DNA of 57,635 bases from Prevotella sp. (GCA_017474845.1 JAFVGS010000048.1:1-57635); one strand, 5' to 3'. Counted from the first letter of the stretch, positions 26,068-36,807 are shown. The notes: generated from the sequence alone by a model not told the origin. Numbers and translations: made by a program.

Positions 26068-27108
26068 TTACGATTTACTATTTTTCAGTTCCTCTATCTC
26101 ACGCTGCAGCTGGGCTATCTGGCGATACATGTCCGGCAGTTTGGCATAGAGGGCCTTGGCCTTGAAGAACACCTTTGTGTCCATAGCGGGTGAGCCGATC
26201 AGCTGCTGACCGTTGCCCTTCGTGTTGCTGATCACACCACATTGGGCACCCACAAAGGTCTTGTCGGCTACCTGAATATGTCCGGCAAAGCCAGCCTGTC
26301 CGCCTACCATACACCAACTACCGATCTTCGTCGAACCAGCCAGTCCTACCTGGGCAGACATCACCGTGTTCTCACCAATCTCACAATTGTGGGCCACCTG
26401 AATCAGATTGTCGAGTTTCACACCCTTGTGGATGACGGTCTGACCCATTGTCGAACGGTCCACGCAGGTGTTGGCTCCAATCTCGACATTGTCCTCGATA
26501 ACGACAATACCAATCTGAGGAATCTTGTCGTAACCCTCTGCATTGGGGGCGAATCCGAAGCCGTCAGCTCCGATAACGCTACCTGCATGGATTGTCACGT
26601 TATTTCCTAATTTACATCCTTGGTAAACCGTTACGTTCGGATAGAGCAGACATTTCGTACCAATGGTCACGCCATCGCCGATGACGGTATGGGGATATAT
26701 CTGTGTGCCATCGCCAATGACAGCTCCGTCGCCGATAACCACAAAGGCACCGATATAGACGTCCTGGCCGATCTTCGCACTGGGCGATATGCTCGCCAGA
26801 GTGTCGATCCCCTTCTTGGCAGGCTTCATCGACTCATAGAGCTGCAACAGACGGGCGACACTCTCGTAGGCGTTCTTCACACGCACGAGCGTAGCTTCTA
26901 CAGGCTTCTCCAGTTCGACGTCTTCGTTAATAAGCACAATGCTCGATTTCGTCTCGTATAGATAGTGGGTGTATTTGGGATTTGATAGGAAAGAGAGGGC
27001 ACCAGGTGTCCCTTCCTCGATCTTTGCAAACGTGTGGACGGCGGCATTTTCGTTTCCTTCAACGTGGCCACCTACAAATTCTGCAATCTGTTTGGCTGTA
27101 AATTCCAT
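26068..27108 (-). CDS. lpxD: UDP-3-O-acylglucosamine N-acyltransferase
   Basis: Third step of lipid A synthesis: N-acylation of UDP-3-O-acylglucosamine. I choose the ATG at 27108 ([11 protein letters not shown]), the usual start, giving 346 residues; the upstream extension reads through the -7 element. The N-terminal uridine-binding domain covers ~1-100. A hexapeptide beta-helix follows ([22 protein letters not shown]), with the catalytic His in VAHNCEIG near 245. The C-terminus is a short helical stretch. It heads the lpx run and may have its own promoter at the end of the HD gene. Confidence 0.95.
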   Translation of the reverse strand: MEFTAKQIAEFVGGHVEGNENAAVHTFAKIEEGTPGALSFLSNPKYTHYLYETKSSIVLINEDVELEKPVEATLVRVKNAYESVARLLQLYESMKPAKKGIDTLASISPSAKIGQDVYIGAFVVIGDGAVIGDGTQIYPHTVIGDGVTIGTKCLLYPNVTVYQGCKLGNNVTIHAGSVIGADGFGFAPNAEGYDKIPQIGIVVIEDNVEIGANTCVDRSTMGQTVIHKGVKLDNLIQVAHNCEIGENTVMSAQVGLAGSTKIGSWCMVGGQAGFAGHIQVADKTFVGAQCGVISNTKGNGQQLIGSPAMDTKVFFKAKALYAKLPDMYRQIAQLQREIEELKNSKS

Positions 27109-27130
27109 ATTCAGAGTTTTAATTATTTTG

Positions 27131-27138
27131 CAAAGATA
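27131..27138 (-). promoter_or_regulatory. Possible -7 element for the lpx operon
   Basis: TATCTTTG on the minus strand (complement of 27131-27138), about 23 nt before the lpxD start. A good -33 box at the usual distance is lacking, so confidence is low. Confidence 0.35.
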
Positions 27139-27145
27139 GCAAAAA

Positions 27146-28369
27146 TTATTCAAAACGTTGATAACAAAGATAATATTTTCTTATTTTTTTAGAAAGTAAT
27201 TGAACATTTAGCAATTCGGAAGCCTCAGAAATGTCCTTGATTTCTCCGTTTTTGTAAAGAATTGCGATACTGTCATCTTCCACGTTATACATGTCTTTTG
27301 AGATGGTGGAAAGGTTCATCAGGTAGTGGGCGTCTTCTATGGCGATGTCTAACTGACTGGCGATGTTTTCCTGTATCTGCCTGATGCGCTTTTCCTCAAC
27401 GGACTCCTCATGCACCTCCACCTTGAAGATCCTGCGGTCGAGCATATCGGAGGCGAGGGTGGAAAGGATTTTGTCATCGTGGTGCTTCCATACTTTCATG
27501 GCACTCCAGATGTCGGAGTCGTCGAGTTCCTCATAGTTCCTCAGTGCCTCCGGATGGCTGAAGAACCAGTCTCTGTCGACATAATTGCTGAGGAAATAGT
27601 AGAGGGCAGGTGTGGCGAATACCTCTTTACCCTGACGGATGAGGTCTTGGGCACGGAGCAGCATGTTGACCAGCACTTTCTCATAGGCCACACAAGTACG
27701 ATGCAAATACACCTGCCAGTACATCAGCCGGCGGGTGGTGAGATAGTTCTCTAATGAATAGATACCTTTCTGGTCGACCACCAGCGTATCGTCCACGACA
27801 TTCAGCATCTTGATGATGCGGGCAGAGCCGATGTTGCCTTCTGTGACTCCCGTATAGAAGGAGTCTCTGCGCAGATAGTCCAGACGGTCCATGTCGAGTT
27901 GCGAGGAGATGAGCTGATGGAGGAAGTTCTTGGGATAGTTGCCCTTGAATATGGAGATTGCGAGATTCAGCTGACCGTTGAAGTAGTCATTCATCTCCTC
28001 CATCATCATCAGTGAGATGTCCTCGTGTGAGATGCCGTGAATCAGCGTGTCTTCCAGCACATGTGAGAACGGTCCGTGCCCGATGTCGTGCATGAGGATG
28101 GCTGCCTGTACGGCCTCCGCCTCCGTATCGAAGATGAAGATGCCCTTCTGCTGGAGCGATATGATAGCCTCGCTCATCAGATGGAAGGCACCTAATGAAT
28201 GTTGGAATCGTGTGTGTCTGGCGCCTGGGTATACCACAGAGGCCAACCCCAACTGGTTGATACGGTTCAGACGCTGAAACAACGGATGCTCCACGATATC
28301 GTAGAGCAGTCCGCGTGGTATCTTGATGAATCCGAAAACCGGATCATTGATGATTTTTGCTTCTATCAT
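27146..28369 (-). CDS. HD-domain phosphohydrolase
   Basis: A 407-residue protein of the HD superfamily. [16 protein letters not shown] and, near residue 95, [14 protein letters not shown] carry the metal-binding H...HD...D residues; the second contains the HD pair. The [19 protein letters not shown] stretch is typical of SAMHD1/dGTPase-like bacterial proteins (YpgQ/HDIG type). The substrate is likely a nucleotide, possibly a dNTP, but is not certain. Just upstream are pyrF and prfA. Confidence 0.85.
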   Translation of the reverse strand: MIEAKIINDPVFGFIKIPRGLLYDIVEHPLFQRLNRINQLGLASVVYPGARHTRFQHSLGAFHLMSEAIISLQQKGIFIFDTEAEAVQAAILMHDIGHGPFSHVLEDTLIHGISHEDISLMMMEEMNDYFNGQLNLAISIFKGNYPKNFLHQLISSQLDMDRLDYLRRDSFYTGVTEGNIGSARIIKMLNVVDDTLVVDQKGIYSLENYLTTRRLMYWQVYLHRTCVAYEKVLVNMLLRAQDLIRQGKEVFATPALYYFLSNYVDRDWFFSHPEALRNYEELDDSDIWSAMKVWKHHDDKILSTLASDMLDRRIFKVEVHEESVEEKRIRQIQENIASQLDIAIEDAHYLMNLSTISKDMYNVEDDSIAILYKNGEIKDISEASELLNVQLLSKKIRKYYLCYQRFE

Positions 28370-28388
28370 ATATCAAAGAAGGCAGGAC

Positions 28389-29246
28389 TTAGAATCCCAC
28401 CTTTTTCAGTTCTTCTGCCATTTGCTGCTGTAGCTCCTGGGCTTTCTGCGCAGCTACCTCAGCAAAGTCTTCACCGTTGGAGGCATAGATGATGCCACGG
28501 GAAGAATTCACGAGCAGTCCGCAGTCTTTAGTCATTCCGTACTTGCATACTTCCTCCAGACTGCCGCCCTGGGCACCAACGCCAGGTACGAGCAGGAAAT
28601 GGTTGGGGGCTACCTTGCGGATGTCCTCGAACATCTTGCCTTGTGTGGCGCCTACGACATACATCATATTCTCGTCATTGCCCCATTGCTGGGAGGTCTT
28701 CAGCACCTTCTCGAAGAGACGCTCACCCTGGGCATCCTCCGTTAACTGGAAATCGTATGAGCCTTTGTTCGAGGTCAATGCCAAAAGGATTACCCACTTA
28801 CCGTCATAACCCAAGAACGGTGTGACGGAATCTTCACCCATATAGGGGGCGACGGTAAGAGCATCCACATCGTACTGCTCAAAGAACGTCTTGGCGTACA
28901 TCTTCGACGTGTTACCGATATCCCCACGCTTGGCGTCGGCGATGATGAAGTGGTCGGGATATTCCTCCTTCAGATAATCGACGGTGGCTTCGAAGGCAAG
29001 GATGCCGTCCACACCGTATGCTTCATAGAAGGCGAGGTTGGGCTTGTAGGCGACACAGTAGGGGGCTGTGGCGTCGATGATAAGGGCGTTGAACTCGCAG
29101 AGTGCCCTGAAGAGATAGTCTTCGCCGTCTTTCTCCTTGGCCTCGTCGATGATGCACTTGGGTATCTTGTTGATGTCCGTATCGAGTCCCACGCAGAGGA
29201 AGCTCTGCTTCTCCTTGATTTGCGCAATTAATTCTTCTCTTGTCAT
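28389..29246 (-). CDS. pyrF: Orotidine 5'-phosphate decarboxylase
   Basis: Last step of UMP synthesis: OMP to UMP and CO2. The 285-residue protein is of the longer type-2 class common in Bacteroidota. Visible motifs are LCVGLDTD at the start, [12 protein letters not shown] and the catalytic DAKRGDIGN (Asp-Lys-Asp pattern) near residue 110. The end VPGVGAQGG binds phosphate. It is packed with prfA (23-bp gap) and the HD gene (19-bp gap). Confidence 0.95.
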   Translation of the reverse strand: MTREELIAQIKEKQSFLCVGLDTDINKIPKCIIDEAKEKDGEDYLFRALCEFNALIIDATAPYCVAYKPNLAFYEAYGVDGILAFEATVDYLKEEYPDHFIIADAKRGDIGNTSKMYAKTFFEQYDVDALTVAPYMGEDSVTPFLGYDGKWVILLALTSNKGSYDFQLTEDAQGERLFEKVLKTSQQWGNDENMMYVVGATQGKMFEDIRKVAPNHFLLVPGVGAQGGSLEEVCKYGMTKDCGLLVNSSRGIIYASNGEDFAEVAAQKAQELQQQMAEELKKVGF

Positions 29247-29269
29247 ATTTACTTACTCCTTTACTCCTT

Positions 29270-30379
29270 CTATAACTCCGTTTCTTTCATTCTCTCTGCA
29301 TTCTCAGCCACCGTCAGGGCATCGATCATCGCCTGGATGTCGCCAGCGAGGAAACCTTGCAGGTCGTGCGTAGTGTAGCCGATGCGGTGGTCTGTCACAC
29401 GGCCCTGTGGGAAGTTATAGGTACGGATCTTCGCCGAGCGGTCACCTGTAGAGACAAGGCTCTTACGACGGCTGGCAATATCGTCCATATACTTCTGATG
29501 CTCCTTATCATATATAAATGTATATAGGCGCGAGAGGGCACGCTCCTTGTTCTTGGGCTGATCACGCGTCTCCGTACATTCGATGAGGATCTCTTCCGTC
29601 TCACCCGTGTTGGGGTTTTTCCACATATAGCGCAGACGGACACCAGACTCCACCTTGTTCACGTTCTGACCACCGGCACCAGAACTGCGGAAAGTATCCC
29701 ACTTGATCTCACCCTCGTTCACATGCACCTCGAACTTGTCTGCCTCAGGCAATACGGCCACCGTTGCCGCCGAGGTGTGCATACGTCCCTGCGTCTCTGT
29801 GGCAGGCACACGCTGCACGCGATGTACGCCCGATTCATATTTCAGCGTACCATAGACGTCTGCCCCTGAGATGGCAAAGTCGATTTCCTTATAGCCGCCA
29901 ACGGCACCCTCAGAGACGCTGGTGATCGACAACTGCCAACCTTTCGAGTCGCAGTAGCTCTTGTACATCTTGAACAGATCGCCAGCAAAGAGGCAGGCTT
30001 CGTCGCCACCAGTACCTGCACGGATCTCCATCTGCACGTTCTTCGCGTCCTCAGGATCCTTGGGGATAAGTGCAATCTTGATCTCCTCTTCCAGTTTGGG
30101 CTGCAGGGCCTCGTTGGTGGCAAGTTCCTCACGTGCCATCTCCTTCATCTCCGGATCGTCCTCATTGGCAAGGATATCCTTGGCCTCCTTGATGCCGTTG
30201 AGACAGGCGATGTAGCGTTTGCGGGCGTCCATGATGTCGCCCAGGTCCTTGTATTCCTTAGTCAGTTTCACAAAACGGTTCTGGTCGGCAATCACGTCTG
30301 GGTCGGTAATCAGCGTCGACACCTCCTCAAAGCGCGCCTCCAGGCCGTCGAGTTTTTGTAATATGCTGTTATTCTCCAT
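29270..30379 (-). CDS. prfA: Peptide chain release factor 1
   Basis: Terminates translation at UAA and UAG. The 369-residue protein has the GGQ motif (SSGAGGQNVNKV) near residue 235, which triggers peptide release, and the PAT tripeptide (RVPATETQGR) near 200, the stop-codon reading motif of RF1. It lies between the PurM-type gene and pyrF. UAG recognition by this gene fits the interpretation that the amber codon in the nearby XRE gene is a real stop. Confidence 0.97.
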   Translation of the reverse strand: MENNSILQKLDGLEARFEEVSTLITDPDVIADQNRFVKLTKEYKDLGDIMDARKRYIACLNGIKEAKDILANEDDPEMKEMAREELATNEALQPKLEEEIKIALIPKDPEDAKNVQMEIRAGTGGDEACLFAGDLFKMYKSYCDSKGWQLSITSVSEGAVGGYKEIDFAISGADVYGTLKYESGVHRVQRVPATETQGRMHTSAATVAVLPEADKFEVHVNEGEIKWDTFRSSGAGGQNVNKVESGVRLRYMWKNPNTGETEEILIECTETRDQPKNKERALSRLYTFIYDKEHQKYMDDIASRRKSLVSTGDRSAKIRTYNFPQGRVTDHRIGYTTHDLQGFLAGDIQAMIDALTVAENAERMKETEL

Positions 30380-30401
30380 TTCTTAATTTAAGAGTTGACT
30401 G

Positions 30402-31568
30402 TTAATATGTGAATTCTCCGAACTCACTCTTGATGGTCAGGCTCTTCTTGCCTTCCTCGATGTGGCCGACCACCTGGGCATCGACGTTGAAGCTCTTCGA
30501 GAGGGCGATGACCTGATCGGCTATCTCCGGACGCGCGTAGATCTCCATGCGATGACCCATATTGAACACCTGGTACATCTCTTTCCAGTCTGTGCCTGAG
30601 CACTCGTGGATGGCCTTGAACAGCGGCGGCACAGGGAACATATTGTCCTTGATGACACGGCAGTTGTCGCTTACGAAGTGTAGCACCTTGGTTTGGGCAC
30701 CGCCTGTGCAATGCACCATACCGTGAATCTCTGGGCGCAGATCGTCGAGCAGCTTCTTGATGACTGGGGCATAGGTGCGTGTGGGGGAAAGCACCAGCTG
30801 TCCTGCATCCACCGGCGAGCCATCAACAGCATCTGTCAGCTTGTATTTGCCGCTATAGACCAGCTCATTGGGTACGGCGTGGTCGTAACTCTCTGGATAA
30901 TTCTCTGCCAAGTATTTGGCGAAGACATCATGGCGGGCGGAGGTGAGGCCGTTCGAGCCCATACCGCCGTTGTAGCGCTTCTCATACGTGGCCTGACCTG
31001 TGGAAGAAAGACCGACGATGACATCGCCCGGACGGATGTTCGCATTGTCGATGACGTCAGAACGCTTCATGCGGCAGGTGACGGTTGAATCGACGATAAT
31101 CGTCCTCACGAGGTCGCCCACATCGGCCGTCTCACCGCCTGTGGGATAAATGCCGATGCCCATCTCGCGCAACTCTGCCAACAGCTCGTCCGTGCCGTTG
31201 ATGATTGCAGAGATCACCTCACCAGGCACGAGCATCTTGTTTCGTCCGATGGTACTCGAGACGAGGATGTTATCCACCGCACCCACACACAGCAGGTCGT
31301 CGGTATTCATCACGATGGCATCCTGAGCGATACCCTTCCACACGGAGAGGTCGCCCGTCTCCTTCCAGTACATATAGGCGAGGCTCGACTTTGTGCCGGC
31401 ACCGTCTGCATGCATGATGTTACAATACTCAGGGTCGCCGCCCAATATGTCGGGGATAATCTTGCAGAAGGCCTGTGGGAAGATACCCTTGTCGATATTC
31501 TTGATGGCGTTGTGCACGTCTTCTTTCGCTGCACTCACGCCTCGCATCATATATCTGTTGTCAGTCAT
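30402..31568 (-). CDS. purM: PurM-type AIR synthase (phosphoribosylformylglycinamidine cyclo-ligase)
   Basis: Fifth step of purine synthesis: ATP-driven ring closure of FGAM to AIR. The 388-residue protein belongs to the PurM/SelD/HypE fold: HADGAGTKSSLAYMYWKETGD near residue 55, MNTDDLLCVGA, a GGETADVGD phosphate-binding loop near 143, and GDVIVGLSSTGQATYEKRYNGG. This longer Bacteroidota form differs from the E. coli type, so the symbol is assigned by best fit. Neighbours are prfA and aroE. Confidence 0.88.
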   Translation of the reverse strand: MTDNRYMMRGVSAAKEDVHNAIKNIDKGIFPQAFCKIIPDILGGDPEYCNIMHADGAGTKSSLAYMYWKETGDLSVWKGIAQDAIVMNTDDLLCVGAVDNILVSSTIGRNKMLVPGEVISAIINGTDELLAELREMGIGIYPTGGETADVGDLVRTIIVDSTVTCRMKRSDVIDNANIRPGDVIVGLSSTGQATYEKRYNGGMGSNGLTSARHDVFAKYLAENYPESYDHAVPNELVYSGKYKLTDAVDGSPVDAGQLVLSPTRTYAPVIKKLLDDLRPEIHGMVHCTGGAQTKVLHFVSDNCRVIKDNMFPVPPLFKAIHECSGTDWKEMYQVFNMGHRMEIYARPEIADQVIALSKSFNVDAQVVGHIEEGKKSLTIKSEFGEFTY

Positions 31569-31597
31569 AATCTTTTTAAATCTGTGTAATCTGTGGC

Positions 31598-32350
31598 TTA
31601 TTTATCCTTTCCGTGCCAGAACTCCCAGGAGGCGAAGGCTTGCAGGAGCAGCATCTCAAGGCCGTTCTTCACATCGGCACCATGTTCAGCACCCTTACGC
31701 ATGAAGAGCGTCTGGTCTGGGTTGTAGATCAGATCGTAGAGGATGGTGTGGCTGTCCATTGCCTCATAGGGAAGCTGCGGACACTCCTCCGTTTTGGGAT
31801 ACATTCCCAATGGTGTGCAGTTCACGATGACGTTGTACTCCTTCACCACCTCTGGCGTGATCTTGTCGTACTGGATGGTACCAGGACGCTCGTATCGGCT
31901 GACGAAGACGGGTTCGATGCCCAGTGACTTCAGTCCGTAGTTGATGGCCTTCGATGCTCCGCCCGTTCCCAGGATGAGTGCCTTCTTGTGCCATTTCTTG
32001 TCGAGCATGGGTTCGATGCTCTGGGTGAAGCCGATTACGTCGCTGTTATATCCCTTCAGGATGGTGTCGTTCCCCTCGTGCTTGACGCGGATAACGTTCA
32101 CGGCTCCGATGGCCCTTGCCTCTGGCGAGAGGGAGTCGAGGAACGGGATCACTTTCTCCTTGTAGGGGATGGTGACGTTCAGCCCGCGCAGGTCAGGGTA
32201 CTTGTCGAGGATCTCCGGCAACTGATCGATGTCTGAGATCTCATAGTTCTCATACTTGGCATTGATCTTCTCATCGGCAAACTTCTGGTTGAAGTAGCTG
32301 ATGGAGAATGAATGCCCCAAAGGGTAACCGATTAAACCATACCTGTCCAT
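31598..32350 (-). CDS. aroE: Shikimate dehydrogenase
   Basis: Reduces 3-dehydroshikimate to shikimate with NADPH in aromatic amino acid synthesis. I use the ATG at 32350 (MDRYGLIG), because the longer frame begins with TTG; this gives 250 residues. Motifs: GYPLGHSFS (shikimate-binding serines), NVTIPYKEKV with the catalytic lysine near 65, and the nucleotide loop LGTGGASKA near 125. It lies 29 bp after the purM stop region in a packed leftward run; the gap contains an AATCTGTG repeat. Confidence 0.94.
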   Translation of the reverse strand: MDRYGLIGYPLGHSFSISYFNQKFADEKINAKYENYEISDIDQLPEILDKYPDLRGLNVTIPYKEKVIPFLDSLSPEARAIGAVNVIRVKHEGNDTILKGYNSDVIGFTQSIEPMLDKKWHKKALILGTGGASKAINYGLKSLGIEPVFVSRYERPGTIQYDKITPEVVKEYNVIVNCTPLGMYPKTEECPQLPYEAMDSHTILYDLIYNPDQTLFMRKGAEHGADVKNGLEMLLLQAFASWEFWHGKDK

Positions 32351-32360
32351 ATCCAAATTA

Positions 32361-33095
32361 CTATTTAGTTGCGAAATACATCGTACAGATGCCGAAAGTG
32401 AGGCGCTTGAAGCTGGCCTCGCTGAATCCGGCCTTGTGAAGGATCTCCACCATCTGCTCTCCCTGCGGGAAGGCCTCGATGGTCTTCGTCAGATAGCTGT
32501 AGGCGCTAGTGTCCTTGGAGATGATCCGTCCGTAGACGGGCAGCACCGTATGGCTGTACACGTGGAAGAGCTGTTTCATCGGGAAGCTGACAGGTGAGGT
32601 CAGTTCGACGATGCTCAGGTGTCCTCCCTCTTTCAGTACCCGCTGCATCTCTCGCAGTCCGCTGTCGAGACTGGCGAAATTACGGATGCCGAAGGCGGCC
32701 GTGACGGCGTCAAAACTCTCATCGGCGTAGGAGAGGGCCAGACAGTCCTCCTTGTCGAAAGAGATGATGTCCTGCAGTCCCTTCTGAAGGACTTTCTTCC
32801 GTCCTATCTCCATCATGCCCTCGCTGATGTCGGCTCCCACGAGTTTCTGCGGACGGAGCATCTCTGCGGCGAGGATGGCGAAGTCGCCAGTTCCTGTGGC
32901 GATGTCGAGCAGGGTCTGGGGCTTGAAAGGTGCCAGCTGTCGGATGGCTTTCCTTCGCCAGCCCTTGTCAATGTTCCACGACAGACGGTGGTTCAGCTTG
33001 TCGTAGGATGGTGCGATGTTGTCGAACATCTCCTCCACCTGCTTCGCCTTCTCGCCCTCGCCATAGGGCTTGATCACCTCCTGTCCGTAACTCAC
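32361..33095 (-). CDS. menG: Demethylmenaquinone methyltransferase
   Basis: SAM-dependent methylation that completes menaquinone. The 244-residue UbiE/MenG-family protein has [19 protein letters not shown] at the start, the SAM loop [10 protein letters not shown] near 65 and the family stretch [17 protein letters not shown]. Bacteroidota use menaquinone, so MenG rather than UbiE function is expected. The start codon is GTG. It lies close to purC, with a pyrimidine-rich repeat in the gap. Confidence 0.92.
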   Translation of the reverse strand: MSYGQEVIKPYGEGEKAKQVEEMFDNIAPSYDKLNHRLSWNIDKGWRRKAIRQLAPFKPQTLLDIATGTGDFAILAAEMLRPQKLVGADISEGMMEIGRKKVLQKGLQDIISFDKEDCLALSYADESFDAVTAAFGIRNFASLDSGLREMQRVLKEGGHLSIVELTSPVSFPMKQLFHVYSHTVLPVYGRIISKDTSAYSYLTKTIEAFPQGEQMVEILHKAGFSEASFKRLTFGICTMYFATK

Positions 33096-33115
33096 CTTTT
33101 CACCCTTTCACCTTT

Positions 33116-34075
33116 TTACCTCTTCTCAAACGCTTTCAGCCACGAGCTAACGTTCTTCTCGATACGTGTGGCGATGTCCTCATCGCTGGTCTCACGTTCA
33201 AAACGTTCACCTACGATATGCTCATAGAGCTCGATATAGCGGTCGCTAACGCTCTCTGCGTACTCGTCCGTGATCTCCGGCATCACCTGTCCGGGCTCGT
33301 TCATGAAGTTGTGCTCGATGAGCCACTGGCGCACGAACTCCTTTGAGAGCTGACGCTGGGGCTCGCCCTTTGCCAACTTCTCCTCATAGCCCTCAGCATA
33401 GAAATAGCGTGAGGAGTCGGGCGTGTGAATCTCGTCAATGAGATACACCTTGCCGTCACGCTTGCCGAACTCATACTTCGTGTCCACGAGGATCAGTCCG
33501 CGCTTGGCGGCGATTTCCTGTCCACGGGCGAAAATTTTGCGTGTATAGTCCTCCATCACGGCATAGTCCTCTGCCGACACCAGTCCCTGGGCGATGATCT
33601 CTTCCTTTGAGATGTTCATGTCGTGGCCTTCGTCGGCTTTGGTCGTCGGGGTGATGATGGGCTCGGGGAAGCGCTCGTTCTCCTTCATACCGTCTGGCAG
33701 CTTCACGCCACAGAGTTCACGACAGCCGTTCTTGTACTCTCTCCAGGCCGAACCCGTGAGGATTGATCGGATAATCATCTCTACGCGGAAACCCTCACAC
33801 TTCAGACCTACGGTCACCATCGGATCCGGGGTGGCTAACTTCCAGTTCGGGCAGATGTCCGTTGTGGCATCCAGGAACTTGGCGGCAATCTGGTTGAGCA
33901 CCTGACCCTTGAAGGGTATGCCCTTTGGTAGCACGACGTCGAAAGCTGAGATACGGTCGGTAGCCACCATCACCATCAGCTTGTCGTTGATGTTGTACAC
34001 ATCACGGACCTTGCCGTGATAAACGCTCTTTTGTCCTTCGAACTGGAACTCAGTTCTTGTTAATGCTTTGTTCAT
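33116..34075 (-). CDS. purC: SAICAR synthase
   Basis: Joins CAIR and aspartate with ATP in purine synthesis. The 319-residue protein is of the longer class. Motifs: [15 protein letters not shown] at the start (nucleotide loop), [20 protein letters not shown], and [27 protein letters not shown] in the C-terminal half. Its ATG overlaps the phoH stop (ATGA), so the two are translationally coupled. Confidence 0.96.
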   Translation of the reverse strand: MNKALTRTEFQFEGQKSVYHGKVRDVYNINDKLMVMVATDRISAFDVVLPKGIPFKGQVLNQIAAKFLDATTDICPNWKLATPDPMVTVGLKCEGFRVEMIIRSILTGSAWREYKNGCRELCGVKLPDGMKENERFPEPIITPTTKADEGHDMNISKEEIIAQGLVSAEDYAVMEDYTRKIFARGQEIAAKRGLILVDTKYEFGKRDGKVYLIDEIHTPDSSRYFYAEGYEEKLAKGEPQRQLSKEFVRQWLIEHNFMNEPGQVMPEITDEYAESVSDRYIELYEHIVGERFERETSDEDIATRIEKNVSSWLKAFEKR

Positions 34076-35037
34076 ATGTCTTTAACTTCTTTAACTTCCT
34101 TAACTTCTTTATCGTATTCTTCGTATGCGTTTACTATTCTCGTCACTAACTTGTGGCGCACGATGTCCGAGCGGTCGAGGTTCACGATGCCGATTCCTTC
34201 CACATTATTTAATATATGTAGGGCCTCGATGAGCCCGCTCTTCGCCTTCGGCGGCAAGTCGATCTGCGTCATGTCGCCCGTGATAATCATCTTTGTATTC
34301 CAACCCATACGGGTGAGGAACATCCTGATCTGTGCAGGCGTTGTGTTCTGGGCTTCATCGAGGATCACCACCGCGTCAGAGAGTGTCCGTCCGCGCATAA
34401 ATGCCAGAGGCGCGATTTGTATCACGTGCTTCTCCATCATGTCCTGCAGCTTCACTTGTGGCAGCATGTCCTCCAGCGCATCGTAGAGTGGCTGCAGGTA
34501 GGGGTCGATCTTGTCCTTCATGTCGCCTGGTAGGAATCCCAGCTTTTCGCCGGCCTCCACGGCAGGGCGGGAGAGGATGATCTTCTTCGCCGACTTCTCT
34601 TTCAGCGCCTTCACGGCCAGGGCGATGGAGAGGTAGGTCTTGCCAGTGCCCGCAGGACCGACGGCAAACACCATGTCGTTCTGCTTGTAGGCCTCGATCA
34701 GCCGCTGCTGGTTCAGGCTCCGTGCCTTGATGGCACGGCCCGACATCGAGTAGCACACCACGTCGTCGGGCACCTCGTCACGTTGCTTTCCTTTTACGAT
34801 GTCGAGGATGTCCTCGTCTTTCAGGGCGTTGAACTGCAGCACGTGCTGGCGTATCTTCTCGGCCGTCTCCTCGAAGGCGGCCATCTGCTCTTCATCGCCC
34901 AGCACACGTATCACATTATCACGGGCCACTACCCGCAATTTCGGATACAGAGAGCGCAACATCTGCAGATGTACGTTACCAACTCCGTAGAACGTTACGG
35001 GGTCTATATCCTCCAATACGATATGTTTCTCGGTCAA
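34072..35037 (-). CDS. PhoH-family ATPase
   Basis: A 321-residue P-loop protein. Walker A is [12 protein letters not shown] near residue 130 and Walker B is VVILDEAQN near 228, followed by the [21 protein letters not shown] segment characteristic of PhoH. N-terminal residues ~10-100 are a KH-like region. PhoH proteins are linked to RNA metabolism; the exact role is not settled. The start appears to be a TTG at 35037. The C-terminal tail [12 protein letters not shown] is encoded by a simple tandem repeat. It is divergent from the M15-like gene, with promoters packed in about 80 bp. Confidence 0.9.
   Translation of the reverse strand: MTEKHIVLEDIDPVTFYGVGNVHLQMLRSLYPKLRVVARDNVIRVLGDEEQMAAFEETAEKIRQHVLQFNALKDEDILDIVKGKQRDEVPDDVVCYSMSGRAIKARSLNQQRLIEAYKQNDMVFAVGPAGTGKTYLSIALAVKALKEKSAKKIILSRPAVEAGEKLGFLPGDMKDKIDPYLQPLYDALEDMLPQVKLQDMMEKHVIQIAPLAFMRGRTLSDAVVILDEAQNTTPAQIRMFLTRMGWNTKMIITGDMTQIDLPPKAKSGLIEALHILNNVEGIGIVNLDRSDIVRHKLVTRIVNAYEEYDKEVKEVKEVKDI
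34076..34112. repeat. Short tandem repeat forming the PhoH tail
   Basis: Three copies of a unit near TTTAACTTC(C/T)T at 9-12 bp steps encode [10 protein letters not shown] at the C-terminus of the PhoH-type protein. Similar pyrimidine-rich simple repeats occur between genes at 33.1 and 47.17 kb. Confidence 0.7.
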
Positions 35038-35062
35038 TCTGTATACAAATTTTCTATTTTGG

Positions 35063-35094
35063 TTGCAAAATTACAAAAAAAGTTTGTAACTTTG
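35063..35094 (+). promoter_or_regulatory. Promoter of the M15-like gene, overlapping a divergent one
   Basis: TTG 35063-35065, 21 nt, TAACTTTG 35087-35094. On the other strand TAATTTTG (complement of 35066-35073) could serve phoH, though its -33 box is poor. The forward -7 box rules out the GTG at 35094 as a start of the downstream gene. Confidence 0.65.
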
Positions 35095-35117
35095 TGCCCG
35101 AAAAGAGAAAATTATTC

Positions 35118-35864
35118 ATGAGATTAACAAAAAAGACATATTTATTAGGATTTATGGCCGTCGTTTTGCTCCTTGCGTGCATCCGATGGACTTTCCCTCA
35201 GGTGGCCGTAGCGAGGAGTGTGGAGGGTGGCGTGAGGAGTGAGAATACTCTGGCGAAGCCCAAAATCGTAAATCGCAAATCCGTAAATCGTAAATATCAC
35301 AAGATTCGTTCCGTCGCTAACTACGCCGTCGCCTTCCCCGATACCAACGGCCTCCAGCTCACCGCCGCCAACCGCTGGGGTGTCACGCCTGTGGCAAACC
35401 GCGAGGATGCCGAGTCGCGCAAACGCGAACTGGTCTATGTCGGTGCAAACCCCTATTATCACGTCGACCCGCTCTATTCAAGTATTCCTTATCTTGTGCC
35501 GCGTGCCGCCGTATTGTTGCAGGACATCGGCCAGGCTTTCTTCGACAGCCTCTATGTCAAGGGCGTGCCCCTGCATAAGATCATCGTCACCAGCGTACTC
35601 CGTTCGCAGGAGGATGTGGCGAAGCTCCGTCGGCGCAACGGCAATGCAACGGAGAACTCCTGCCATCTTTACGGCACCACCTTCGACATCTGCTACAACC
35701 GCTACAAGACGGTCGAGAACCCCGACGGTCCCCATCGCCGTGAGGTGCGCAACGACACGCTGAAGTGGGTGCTCTCCGAGGTGCTGCGCGACATGCGAGA
35801 ACAAGATCGCTGCTACATCAAGTATGAGGTGAAGCAGGGCTGTTTCCATATGACAGTAAGATGA
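35118..35864 (+). CDS. DUF5715 / M15-like secreted protein
   Basis: A 248-residue protein starting at ATG 35118 (MRLTKKTYLL) with an N-terminal signal anchor. The end of the protein has SCHLYGTTFDI near residue 185 and a terminal CFHMTVR. The His, Asp and final His fit the S.H..G..xD and H pattern of the M15 D-Ala-D-Ala carboxypeptidase fold, and I recall this group being named DUF5715. A cell wall role is therefore likely but inferred. Residues ~33-66 (RSVEGGVRSENTLAKPKIVNRKSVNRKYHKI) are encoded by the dispersed repeat AAATCGTAAATCG also found in intergenic places, and are probably not functional sequence. Confidence 0.6.
   Translation: MRLTKKTYLLGFMAVVLLLACIRWTFPQVAVARSVEGGVRSENTLAKPKIVNRKSVNRKYHKIRSVANYAVAFPDTNGLQLTAANRWGVTPVANREDAESRKRELVYVGANPYYHVDPLYSSIPYLVPRAAVLLQDIGQAFFDSLYVKGVPLHKIIVTSVLRSQEDVAKLRRRNGNATENSCHLYGTTFDICYNRYKTVENPDGPHRREVRNDTLKWVLSEVLRDMREQDRCYIKYEVKQGCFHMTVR
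35262..35300. repeat. AAATCGTAAATC repeat inside the M15-like gene
   Basis: Four copies of a ~8-9 bp unit close to AAATCGTA/AAATCCGT. Related sequence lies between genes near 26.05-26.08 kb (inverted) and at 45.01-45.03 kb. Confidence 0.75.
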
Positions 35865-35917
35865 TTGAACATTGAAGATTGAACATTTAACATTATAAAC
35901 TTAAAAGCTTAAACATT

Positions 35918-36787
35918 ATGAAATTAGACGGAAGAAGAGAAAGTTCCAACGTGGAAGACCGCCGCGGAATTAGCGGAAAAGCAGTAGCTGGTGGTGGCAT
36001 CGGCGCAGTGATCATCGCAGCCCTGTTTGCCTGGATGAGTGGAGGTGACCCCCTCTCGGCTGGCCTGCAGGCAGCCCAGGAGCAGATGGCTCAGCGCACG
36101 GAGACCGTCGATGAGCAGAACTTCACTGAGGAGGAACAGGCGTTGGCTAGCGACTGTAAGAAGATCCTCGCCTCGACGGAAGACGTGTGGGGACCCGTGT
36201 TCGAACAGATGGGTGCCACCTACACATCTCCGACGCTTGTGCTCTTCACCAATCAGGTGAACTCTGCCTGTGGTAACGCCACGGCAGCCGTAGGTCCCTT
36301 CTATTGCTCTGGCGACCAGAAGCTATACATCGACCTATCATTCTTTACCCAGATGAAGCGCCAGCTTGGCGTCGAGGGCAACACCTTCGCCTATGCCTAC
36401 GTCATCGCCCATGAGATCGGACACCACGTGGAATATCTCACGGGTACCCTCTCGAAGGCCCATGCTCAGATGAATCAGACTGACAAGGTGAATGCTAACA
36501 AAATCAGCGTGCGCCTCGAGCTGTTGGCCGACTACTACGCCGGTGTCTGGGCCCACTACGAGGACAAGATGAACCACTCGATGGAGTATGGCGATCTGGA
36601 GAAGGGTCTCGAGCTGGCCAAGGCCATCGGCGACGACTGGCTGCAGAAGAAGGCCCAGGGCCGCGCCACGCCCGAGTCATTCACTCACGGCACCTCCGAC
36701 CAGCGCAAGCGTTGGCTGAAACGCGGCTATGAGACGGGCGACATGCGCACTTCGACCTTCAACGTACAGAATTACAACGATCTCTAA
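35918..36787 (+). CDS. YpfJ-type neutral zinc metallopeptidase
   Basis: A 289-residue protein of the YpfJ/KPN_02809 family. A short cytoplasmic stretch with the family-typical start (MKLDGRRESSNVEDRRG) is followed by a membrane helix (~25-42). The zinc motif HEIGHH lies near residue 165, with a glutamate-rich ELLADYYAGVWA segment supplying the third ligand region. The C-terminal GTSDQRKRWLKRGYETGD is also conserved. Substrate unknown. It is separated from the M15-like gene by a 53-bp TTGAACATT-type repeat and followed by a good terminator. Confidence 0.88.
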   Translation: MKLDGRRESSNVEDRRGISGKAVAGGGIGAVIIAALFAWMSGGDPLSAGLQAAQEQMAQRTETVDEQNFTEEEQALASDCKKILASTEDVWGPVFEQMGATYTSPTLVLFTNQVNSACGNATAAVGPFYCSGDQKLYIDLSFFTQMKRQLGVEGNTFAYAYVIAHEIGHHVEYLTGTLSKAHAQMNQTDKVNANKISVRLELLADYYAGVWAHYEDKMNHSMEYGDLEKGLELAKAIGDDWLQKKAQGRATPESFTHGTSDQRKRWLKRGYETGDMRTSTFNVQNYNDL

Positions 36788-36807
36788 TCGTATTATAATC
36801 ATCTGAT

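Noticed and set aside
35094-35117. GTG start of the M15-like gene at 35094
   Set aside because: It overlaps the -7 promoter box, so it is not transcribed; ATG 35118 is used.
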